Of a stretch of DNA of 24,231 nucleotides, positions 14,866 through 20,034 are shown in pieces. The stretch's first letter is position 1. Every line of letters starts with the position of its first letter. A program made the translations under genes and the position numbers. Source of the DNA: a bacterium (GTDB lineage: Bacteria > Patescibacteriota > Minisyncoccia > Phycocordibacterales > UBA10002); contig JAUSFR010000063.1 of the NCBI GenBank assembly GCA_030649775.1, forward strand, positions 1-24,231, read 5' to 3'. The notes beneath the pieces are model-generated. The model was not told the origin of the DNA, did no database searches, and saw only the letters and a list, made by a program, of their open reading frames with translations.

Positions 14866-14957
14866 CTAGCGCACTAACTGCCTAGCTTGCTAGAGGGAAA
14901 AATATTAAAAAACTTATTAAAAAAAGAAACTTTCTAGAAAGCTAGGTAGCTAGCAAG
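14866..14957 (-). terminator. CTAG-rich inverted repeats and probable rpsO terminator
   Basis: TAGCTTGCTAG and CTAGCAAGCTA face each other across an A/T-rich centre. Inside, CTTTCTAGAAAG (14930-14941) is followed on the minus strand by TTTCTTTTTTT. The arrangement fits an intrinsic terminator for rpsO, though the inner stem is short. CTAG, usually rare in bacterial DNA, occurs many times here. Confidence 0.5.
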
Positions 14958-15224
14958 CTACTTCTTAAGGTCCATCTTCTTCAAAATCGCATTGTACCGT
15001 CGCGTATTCTTCTTTTGGAGATAACGAAGATGCGATTGCCTATCCGCAACCATAGAAAGGAGTCCACGTCGCGAATGAGTATCCTTTTTGTGTTCTTTAA
15101 GGTGTTTGGAAAGCTCATCAATACGCTTTGAGAGTACAGCAATCTGGACTTCCGGAGAACCGGTGTCTTTATCGTGAATGGCCACTGCCTTAATGACCTT
15201 TTGCTTTCGGGTTTTGGTTAACAT
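14958..15224 (-). CDS. rpsO: 30S ribosomal protein S15
   Basis: 88 residues, normal for S15. It binds the 16S rRNA central domain at the three-way junction of h20-h22 and contacts 23S in a bridge. Seen: HDKDTGSPEVQIAVLSKRI, LKEHKKDTHSRRGLLSMVADR and YLQKKNTRRYNAILKKMDLKK, all classical. The ATG at 15224 gives MLTKTRKQK; an upstream ATG at 15245 falls inside the promoter and is unlikely. The leader is only a few nucleotides, too short for the S15-binding autoregulatory leaders known from other bacteria. Confidence 0.97.
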   Translation of the reverse strand: MLTKTRKQKVIKAVAIHDKDTGSPEVQIAVLSKRIDELSKHLKEHKKDTHSRRGLLSMVADRQSHLRYLQKKNTRRYNAILKKMDLKK

Positions 15225-15235
15225 AGGTGTCCGTA

Positions 15236-15264
15236 AATGTAGCATAAATACCTTTATATTGCAA
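15236..15264 (-). promoter_or_regulatory. rpsO promoter
   Basis: On the minus strand TTGCAA (15259-15264), 17 bp, TACATT (15236-15241), then 11 nt to the ATG. The spacing is ideal, and the predicted start leaves a 4-5 nt leader. Confidence 0.65.
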
Positions 15265-15437
15265 TACCTTTAGGGGCTTCAAACACGGGACCAAACCGAT
15301 CATGTAACGGTTGCAATCCATCGCAATTACTCTAAAGGACATTACTTTCTAGGGGGAAATAGAGCTCAGTTCCCTTGAGTCCCTCGAGCGGCACTTCAAG
15401 AAGCATAATCTATGGCTATAAATATGATTTTTATACC

Positions 15438-15538
15438 ACCACTGCTCGCCTACGGCGGTGTGGGTCTACGACCACTGCTCGCCTACGGCGGTTATGGTCA
15501 TACGACCACTGCTCGCCTACGGCGGTTATCCACAGGTA
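15438..15538. repeat. Three tandem 33-34 bp repeats ending in a DnaA box
   Basis: Units begin at 15438, 15471 and 15505; each contains GCTCGCCTACGGCGG with hairpin CGCC-TA-CGGCG, linked by variants of ttatggtcatacgacc. The last unit runs into TTATCCACA (15526-15534), a perfect DnaA box, and GG. A fourth copy stands alone at 6459-6504. Confidence 0.8.
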
Positions 15539-15914
15539 TGTCCTTTACGATGTCCTTTAAGAAGAAGTATACTTAGAGCAGTCGGGATAATGCTTAGATT
15601 GCATTGTTCTGAATATAAAAGCAGAGGAGTCTGTTCGGAGCCCTTGTCCTTTACAAGATGACGGGGTCGAAGGTTCCAAGCAGGCTCTTCATTGCTTGCA
15701 GTTCTTTGAAAGAGGATTCAACTCTCTCTTATCGGAAGAAAAATTCAATATCGTTAGATTTTGAGAAATATTTCTACACACTTTCCTTTGGGAATTACTT
15801 TCTCAAGCTAGCCTTATACATTTTTTAATTCCGATCCTCCTTTACCGGTCTTCCTAAAAAGACTGGTACAAGCCGCCCTTTGGGTTCAACCTTCTTTCAA
15901 AAAACTGAAAAAAG

Positions 15915-15939
15915 GCCGCCCTACCGGGCGGCTTTTTTT
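15915..15939. terminator. Strong bidirectional terminator
   Basis: GCCGCCC, loop TACC, GGGCGGC, then T7 on the plus strand, with an A-run on the other side so it also ends cca transcripts on the minus strand. A plus-strand use would need an RNA starting upstream in the gene-free region. Confidence 0.9.
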
Positions 15940-15956
15940 ATCTCCTTCTCTGTTCT

Positions 15957-15984
15957 AAACGCTAAACGCTAATTACTAAACGCT
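15957..15984. repeat. AAACGCT word array beside cca
   Basis: CTAAACGCTAAACGCTAATT followed by ACTAAACGC, adjoining the cca stop codon. Its complement occurs inside uvrD at 6027-6042. Confidence 0.6.
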
Positions 15985-15987
15985 TCT

Positions 15988-17472
15988 TCAAGACACCCAA
16001 TGCTTCTTTCGTATCTCCTGTAAGGTCTTTTCCTCCTCCTTTTCCTTTGTTTCCTTTGCCTGTTCTCCTATTCTTTGTAGCTCTGTTTCGGGTAACGCGT
16101 GAAGCTCGAGCACCCTTTTCTGGAGATATTCCTCGGTATTCCGAGTCGGGTCATCAAGCACTTCCTCAAGGAGAGCATGCAGTATGTGCCCAATCTTTGG
16201 TCCGGGAGGCATTTGTGTAAGTTCCAGAATCTTTCCCCCATTTACCTTGAGCATTCCTACGGAAAGCGGGTCGCGCATGACCTCATCAACCATTGAGTGA
16301 TACTTCCTAAGGCGGTACGGGCTCTCCTTGGGCCTTCCCGTGCCTATACGGTCGCAGGTACGCACGTCCATAAGGTCCCAAATATGTTCCTTGCCTACCC
16401 TGCTTACAATTCTACGCACCGCCGAAAGGGTAATCTGTTCCGTATCGGAGAAAAACATATGCCAACGGACGAGGGTCGCGACATTTTCAATCATTTTTTT
16501 GGGAAACGCCAAGCGAGCCATGATTTTAGTCGCCATTTTCGCGCCTACCATGTCGTGGCCATAGAAGGTCCAGTCCTTTTTCTCCTCCGACCAGCGCCGA
16601 GTGGCAGGCTTTCCGATATCGTGAAAGAGCGCGGTAAGCCTTGTTTCAAGGGGGAAATTCTTCTTTGCCGAATGTTCCACGGTGCGCAGAATATGCTCAA
16701 ACACATCAAACGAGTGGGCTTTATTCTGGGCAACACCAATCCCCTCCTCAAGTTCAGGGACCATATACTTCAGAATCCCTAGTTTTTGGCTAAGAATAAG
16801 GCCAATATGAGGTTTTTCGGACATAATAATGCGGATAAACTCCTCACGGATGCGTTCGGGAGCGATCTCTTTCAGGTGCTTTGCGTTTGAGACAATCGCG
16901 CTCTGGGTCGCGGGGTCAATCGTGAAGTCCAGTTCTACGGCAATACGCACGGCTCGGAGCATTCTAAGGGCATCCTCGCTAAATCGTGCCTCTGGCTCCC
17001 CTACCGTACGTACCGTTTTCTTTTTAAGGTCGGTCTGACCTTCAAAGAGGTCGGTAAGTTCGCCCGAAGACTTCAGTGCTATGGCGTTTATCGTGAAATC
17101 GCGACGTTTCAGGTCGTCTTCAAGTTTTGAGCTCCACGTTACTGAATCGGGACGACGTTTATCCGAATAGCTCCCTTCCAAGCGGTATGGGGTGATTTCC
17201 ACCACCTTCAGCGTCTGATCCTCGGTATTTTCGGTAACCACACCAACCGTTCCGTACTCATTTTCATAAAAGGTATTGGAAAATAAGCCCATAATCTCTT
17301 CAGGCTTTGCGTTTGTGGTAATGTCCCAATCTTTTGGCTTCCGACCAATCAGGAGGTCTCGCACACAGCCACCAATGAGATATGCCTCAAAACCCTTGTT
17401 TTCCAAGGTTTCAGCAATCTTTGTTACCTCATTTGGGATACTGAAATTGTTCGTCTTATTAAGGCTTTTCAC
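15988..17472 (-). CDS. cca: CCA-adding tRNA nucleotidyltransferase with HD domain
   Basis: 494 residues from GTG 17472. It adds or repairs the 3' CCA of tRNAs. Seen: class II nucleotidyltransferase head (AYLIGGCVRDLLIGRKPKDWDITT, with G-G-x-V-R-D and D-x-D metal ligands), the RRDFTINAIAL motif, FSEDALRMLRAVRIAVEL, and a central HD domain (FDVFEHILRTVEH, LTALFHDIGKP, HDMVGAKMA) that may give phosphohydrolase activity. The tail is charged (KETKEKEEEKT). The frame is open to 17559, but that extension is the complement of tRNA-Arg. GTG 17472 is preceded on the minus strand by TACAAT and exactly 6 nt, supporting a leaderless start there. Two of the three tRNA genes beside it carry no obvious need for the enzyme (CCA encoded), while tRNA-Arg does need it. 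Confidence 0.95.
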   Translation of the reverse strand: MKSLNKTNNFSIPNEVTKIAETLENKGFEAYLIGGCVRDLLIGRKPKDWDITTNAKPEEIMGLFSNTFYENEYGTVGVVTENTEDQTLKVVEITPYRLEGSYSDKRRPDSVTWSSKLEDDLKRRDFTINAIALKSSGELTDLFEGQTDLKKKTVRTVGEPEARFSEDALRMLRAVRIAVELDFTIDPATQSAIVSNAKHLKEIAPERIREEFIRIIMSEKPHIGLILSQKLGILKYMVPELEEGIGVAQNKAHSFDVFEHILRTVEHSAKKNFPLETRLTALFHDIGKPATRRWSEEKKDWTFYGHDMVGAKMATKIMARLAFPKKMIENVATLVRWHMFFSDTEQITLSAVRRIVSRVGKEHIWDLMDVRTCDRIGTGRPKESPYRLRKYHSMVDEVMRDPLSVGMLKVNGGKILELTQMPPGPKIGHILHALLEEVLDDPTRNTEEYLQKRVLELHALPETELQRIGEQAKETKEKEEEKTLQEIRKKHWVS

Positions 17473-17478
17473 AGCAAT

Positions 17479-17484
17479 ATTGTA
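17479..17484 (-). promoter_or_regulatory. -10 element of cca (leaderless)
   Basis: Minus strand TACAAT, ATTGCT, GTG. It overlaps the divergent tRNA-Arg promoter, so the two units start back to back. Confidence 0.55.
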
Positions 17485-17493
17485 GTATTTCTT

Positions 17494-17521
17494 TTGAAAT
17501 TCGCCTAATTTAGCGTATGAT
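17494..17521 (+). promoter_or_regulatory. tRNA-Arg promoter
   Basis: TTGAAA (17494-17499), 16 bp, TATGAT (17516-17521), then 10 nt to the first tRNA base. This is a good sigma-70-type promoter. Confidence 0.7.
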
Positions 17522-17531
17522 TTCGGTATAA

Positions 17532-17605
17532 GCGCCCGTAGCTCAACTGGATAGAGCATCAGTCTTCGGAACTGAGGGTTGCAGGTTCAAGTCCTGCCGG
17601 GCGCA
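17532..17605 (+). tRNA. tRNA-Arg (anticodon UCG)
   Basis: The acceptor GCGCCCG pairs with CGGGCGC (17598-17604), with discriminator A. The anticodon stem TCAGT/ACTGA holds loop CTTCGGA, anticodon UCG (reads CGA and probably other CGN codons). The T-arm has GGTTCAAGTCC. CCA is not encoded (next bases are CAC), so it depends on the enzyme encoded next to it on the other strand. Confidence 0.95.
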
Positions 17606-17618
17606 CACGCATTTTGAA

Positions 17619-17643
17619 GAATAGTAGGTTTCTGCTATTCTTT
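17619..17643 (+). terminator. Weak terminator-like hairpin after tRNA-Arg
   Basis: GAATAGTAG, loop GTTT, CTGCTATTC, then TTT. The 9-bp stem has one G-U pair. The short T-run suggests attenuation or a processing hairpin before tRNA-Gly. Confidence 0.5.
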
Positions 17644-17670
17644 GCGATGTTGGTAATATAAGGTGAAAAT

Positions 17671-17744
17671 GCGGGTATGGTTTAGTGGTAGAACACATCC
17701 TTGCCAAGGATGGGATTCGGGTTCGATTCCCGGTACCCGCACCA
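17671..17744 (+). tRNA. tRNA-Gly (anticodon GCC)
   Basis: The acceptor GCGGGTA pairs with TACCCGC (17734-17740). The anticodon stem CATCC/GGATG holds loop TTGCCAA, anticodon GCC. The T-arm has GGTTCGATTCC. The end A-CCA is encoded. Confidence 0.96.
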
Positions 17745-17817
17745 CAGAACGAAGTGATTTGGTTGTGGGTAGAAAACAGTATTCTGCCGACTCCATTTCT
17801 TAGTTGGTCGTATACCC

Positions 17818-18013
17818 TTATTTACAGCCGTAAATCTAGTAATTTCAATCTAGCCTCTGAAAAAGACAGTCTAAAAACTGTGGATAAGACAGTGGATATG
17901 TGCATAAAGGACATAAAGACGGTTCACGTGAAATCTAGATAATATCGCTATGGATAACGTTATTATCAAAAAGACACGTCTATAAGAAGTCTTTTAGTGT
18001 TTCACATGAAACA
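17818..18013. other. Candidate replication-origin segment: DnaA-box cluster, AT-rich, at the gene-strand switch
   Basis: Between tRNA-Gly and the Nudix gene lie TTATTTACA (17818-17826, one off), TGTGGATAA (17879-17887, perfect on the minus strand), AGTGGATAT (17891-17899, two off), TGTGCATAA (17899-17907, perfect TTATGCACA on the minus strand) and TATGGATAA (17949-17957, one off). The two perfect boxes are 20 bp apart, about two helical turns, and four of the five boxes point the same way. AT-rich sequence follows (17937-18035). Genes run leftward before this point and rightward after it. dnaA is not adjacent, so the call is an inference. Confidence 0.45.
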
Positions 18014-18871
18014 ATTGTGATTTGATGATATAACTATGACAACGTCAATACTTCTTCAGGTTGGAGTTAAGGTCTTTTTAAGGAATGAAGAAGGGAAGTA
18101 TCTTTTGCTCAAAAGGTCACCCGTCAGATACCCAGGAATTAAAAACGGATGGGACATTCCCGGAGGGAGGATTTTACCAGGGACTTCACTTGTTGAAAAC
18201 ATCAAGCGAGAAGTGTTTGAGGAAACACAGCTTCCTGTTTTGGATGAACCAAGACTTATTGGCGCGCAGGATATAATCAGGCTACCGGAGAAACATATCG
18301 TGCGCCTGACCTTTTGCGCGACAACTTCAGGTACTCCTGCTCTTGACGTGGAGCATCTTGAATATAAATGGATGAGTCTTGGTGATATGAAAAATCATAA
18401 AGAGCTTGACGAGTTTACGCGCGAGATTTTGGAAAATGACTTTTCTAAGATTATGTAGTTGTTTCATCTGAAACAAAAATGGGTGTCACACAAAAAGTTG
18501 GAGCGCTCGGTGAGGAACTTATAGTTATGTTTCTTATGAAACGGAGTTACAAAATTCTTGACCGGAATTTTAGAAGGCCATGGGGAGAACTTGATATTAT
18601 TGCGGAGAGGAAAGGGAAGGTTCATTTCATTGAAGTAAAAGCGCTGTCACAGAATATTGTTTCAGATGAAACAAAGGCAGGCGTTTCAGGACGGGATGTT
18701 TCAGATGAAACATCCGTCAAAGATGCGCACGGAGCATCTTTGGCCTATATACGCTCAAAAGTAAGGAAGGACCGTTTTAGAGCCGAAGACCATGTAAATG
18801 CAGAGAAAATCAAGCGTCTTGGCCGTATAATACAAACCTACCTTAACAGCAAAGATGTTTCAGATGAAACA
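17920..18871. other. Cluster of parS-like 16-bp palindromes
   Basis: TGTTTCA-NN-TGAAACA occurs at 17998-18013 (NN=CA, one base from the ParB consensus TGTTTCACGTGAAACA), 18460-18475 (TC), 18658-18673, 18697-18712 and 18856-18871 (all GA). TGTTTCTTATGAAACG at 18528-18543 has one change in each arm, and a degenerate CGGTTCACGTGAAATC lies at 17920-17935. Seven sites in 950 bp; I saw none elsewhere in the window by eye. Chromosomal parS sites cluster near origins in many bacteria and are bound by ParB. Confidence 0.6.
18036..18458 (+). CDS. Nudix hydrolase
   Basis: 140 residues. Nudix enzymes hydrolyse nucleoside diphosphates linked to another group; the substrate here cannot be told. Seen: VGVKVFLRNEEGKYLLLKRS at the start, WDIPGGRILPGTSLVENIKR leading into EVFEETQLPV (about residues 39-69), and a C-terminal helix (EFTREILENDF). 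Compared with GX5EX7REUXEEXGU, the catalytic REVFEE is intact, but the first Glu is Thr and the late Gly is Gln, so the box is atypical. The ATG at 18036 has no Shine-Dalgarno sequence. A parS-like site lies 22 bp before the start and another 1 bp after the stop codon, so the gene is bracketed by them. yraN follows after 20 bp, probably in one operon. Confidence 0.88.
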   Translation: MTTSILLQVGVKVFLRNEEGKYLLLKRSPVRYPGIKNGWDIPGGRILPGTSLVENIKREVFEETQLPVLDEPRLIGAQDIIRLPEKHIVRLTFCATTSGTPALDVEHLEYKWMSLGDMKNHKELDEFTREILENDFSKIM

Positions 18872-18958
18872 AAGTGGCAGTTTGATGTTGCTACGGTTCT
18901 CATTGACACAGAGGCTATGAAGGCAAAAATAAATCTTTTGGAAGACCTAGCTATATAA
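18479..18958 (+). CDS. yraN: YraN/UPF0102 family nuclease-like protein with in-frame parS-like insertions
   Basis: 159 residues; typical members are about 115-125. The family has a restriction-endonuclease-like (PD-(D/E)xK) fold; its role is not settled, with links to DNA repair and uptake. Seen: VGALGEELIVMFLMKRSYKI, then LDRNFRRPWGELDIIAERKG and VHFIEVKAL, which give the G-E-x-D and E-V-K catalytic positions, and WQFDVATVLID near the end. Odd: VSDET occurs three times (twice after EVKALSQN, once before KWQFD). Each copy is GTTTCAGATGAAACA in the same frame, part of the parS-like cluster, and MFLMKR is encoded by a further variant. These explain the extra length. The inserts lie in loops outside the predicted active site, so the protein may still work. 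Confidence 0.88.
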   Translation: MGVTQKVGALGEELIVMFLMKRSYKILDRNFRRPWGELDIIAERKGKVHFIEVKALSQNIVSDETKAGVSGRDVSDETSVKDAHGASLAYIRSKVRKDRFRAEDHVNAEKIKRLGRIIQTYLNSKDVSDETKWQFDVATVLIDTEAMKAKINLLEDLAI

Positions 18959-18960
18959 TA

Positions 18961-19010
18961 TTCTAAAGGACATATCATATATGGTATGTCCTTTAGAAGT
19001 TGTCCTTTAG
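18961..19010. repeat. TGTCCTTTAG hairpin and third arm
   Basis: TTCTAAAGGACATA (18961-18974) and TATGTCCTTTAGAA (18984-18997) form a perfect 14-bp stem with a 9-base loop. A further TTGTCCTTTAGAA follows at 19000-19012. It lies after yraN and before tRNA-Pro. No long T-run follows, so a plain terminator role is uncertain. Confidence 0.7.
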
Positions 19011-19047
19011 AAAATTGTGTAAAGTGTGCTAGTATCCTGTTACTGAA

Positions 19048-19121
19048 CGGGGCGTAGTGTAACGGTAGCATTCATGCTTTGGGAGCATGCGGTCCGAGTT
19101 CAAATCTCGGCGCCCCGACCA
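19048..19121 (+). tRNA. tRNA-Pro (anticodon UGG)
   Basis: The acceptor CGGGGCG pairs with CGCCCCG (19111-19117). The anticodon stem CATGC/GCATG holds loop TTTGGGA, anticodon UGG. The T-arm has GAGTTCAAATCTC. The end A-CCA is encoded. The next gene starts 3 nt later, so tRNA and mRNA are probably one transcript cut at the tRNA 3' end. Confidence 0.95.
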
Positions 19122-19123
19122 TT

Positions 19124-19876
19124 GTGAAAGTTGTTGTACAAAATCTGGCGATGGAGTATGCGGATGAGGGAAGTGGTCCTGTCGTTCTTCTTTTGCATGG
19201 GTGGAAAAATGATTTACACACCTTTGACTCACTCCTTCCGTTTTTAATTTCCTCTTTCCGTGTTATTCGTGTTGACCTACCGGGATTTGGTGGGAGCGAA
19301 GCACCTAAAAAAGCGTGGGGAGTGGGGGAGTATGTTGCTTTTGTAGAGGCTTTTGGCGAGAAGCTTGGTATCGCCGTAGAGGTGCTTATCGGGCACTCAT
19401 TTGGTGGACGCATAGCGATAAAGGGGGTTGGAACGGGAGAGCTTCACCCTAAAAAAGTTATCCTTATCGGGTCGGCCGGACTCCCGAAACACAACTCCCT
19501 GCGAAATCGGATGTTTAAGGTGCTGGCGAAGGTTGGAAAAGCGGTAACCTTCGTACTTCCCGCCTCAATCAGGGAGAATCTTCGCCAGAGGCTCTATCAA
19601 AAGGCGGGTAGTAACGACTATTTGACTGCTGGAGCGCTGAAGGAGACATCTGTTAGGGTAATTGGGGAAGATTTAAGTGGGTACGCCACACAGATAAAAG
19701 TGCCGACACTTCTCATTTGGGGGGGGGATGACACTGCCACCCCGTTTTCGGACGGAAAACGTTTACATGTACTCATTCGAGGCTCTATACTGGAGAGTAT
19801 TCAAGGCGCGGGGCACTTCGTGCATCAAGAGAAGCCGGAGAAGGTTGCGGAACTCATAAAGAAGTTCGTTGTATAG
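19124..19876 (+). CDS. Alpha/beta-hydrolase fold enzyme
   Basis: 250 residues from GTG 19124, which gives VKVVVQNLAMEYADEGSGP. An ATG at 19079 would begin inside tRNA-Pro and is rejected; ATG 19151 is possible but trims the first strand. Seen: oxyanion segment LLLHGWKNDLHTF, nucleophile elbow IGHSFGGRIA (Ser), acid WGGDDTATPF (Asp), and base GAGHFVHQEKPEKV (His). The triad is complete. The family covers esterases, lipases and peptidases of the proline-iminopeptidase type; the substrate cannot be told. The GTG lies 2 nt after the tRNA 3' end, so translation of the released mRNA would again be leaderless. Confidence 0.9.
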   Translation: MKVVVQNLAMEYADEGSGPVVLLLHGWKNDLHTFDSLLPFLISSFRVIRVDLPGFGGSEAPKKAWGVGEYVAFVEAFGEKLGIAVEVLIGHSFGGRIAIKGVGTGELHPKKVILIGSAGLPKHNSLRNRMFKVLAKVGKAVTFVLPASIRENLRQRLYQKAGSNDYLTAGALKETSVRVIGEDLSGYATQIKVPTLLIWGGDDTATPFSDGKRLHVLIRGSILESIQGAGHFVHQEKPEKVAELIKKFVV

Positions 19877-19880
19877 TTCT

Positions 19881-20027
19881 TATGACTTACGCATTTCACA
19901 CCCTTCTGTCATTCCAGCCTGTCTGCGTGTACGCACAGGCAGACGAAAGCTGGAATCCAGTATATAGCCTTTAACAAGACTCTGGATTTCACCTTAGAGC
20001 GGAATGACATCGATTGCGTAAGTCCTA
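19881..20027. mobile_element. MITE-like nested palindrome carrying the CTGTCATTCC repeat
   Basis: TATGACTTACGCA (19881-19893) and TGCGTAAGTCCTA (20015-20027) are 13-bp terminal inverted repeats with one mismatch. Both outer ends are TA, as expected if a TA target is duplicated (Tc1/mariner/IS630 habit; inference). Inside is CTGTCATTCCAGC...GCTGGAATCCAG (19906-19960) around CTGTCTGCGTG/CGCACAGGCAG. A second pair to CTGTCATTCC is GGAATGACA (20001-20009). No transposase gene fits in 147 bp. Confidence 0.6.
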
Positions 20028-20034
20028 AAAGGCT

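Larger units (their letters stand above)
15246..15987. other. 740-bp gene-free region between rpsO and cca
   Basis: No convincing ORF. It contains the rpsO promoter, four copies of the 9-mer TGTCCTTTA or its complement (15333, 15539, 15551, 15645), a tandem 34-bp repeat with a DnaA box (15438-15538), a possible plus-strand promoter (TTTACG 15544, 18 bp, TATACT 15568-15573), a 10-bp hairpin TACCGGTCTT/AAGACTGGTA (about 15850-15876), a two-way terminator at 15915 and an AAACGCT word array. A plus-strand RNA of about 360 nt from 15580 to 15939 is possible. I saw no RNase P, tmRNA or SRP signature in it. Confidence 0.5.

Noticed and set aside
15438..15538. CRISPR array
   Set aside because: Units are tandem with near-identical linkers, only three copies, no variable spacers and no cas genes.
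15375..15560. Short ORF over the 34-bp repeats
   Set aside because: The residues just repeat the DNA unit (TTARLRRCG) and it is not protein-like.
15580..15914. RNase P RNA, tmRNA or SRP RNA
   Set aside because: No GAGGAAAGTC, no tRNA-like ends and no SRP tetraloop-helix signature on either strand.
17473..17559. N-terminal extension of cca (MLYPVELRALIP...)
   Set aside because: It is the complement of tRNA-Arg and its promoter. GTG 17472 with a -10 six bases upstream is a better start.
19079..19123. Longer start of the alpha/beta hydrolase
   Set aside because: It begins in the anticodon arm of tRNA-Pro; GTG 19124 just after the tRNA fits the family.
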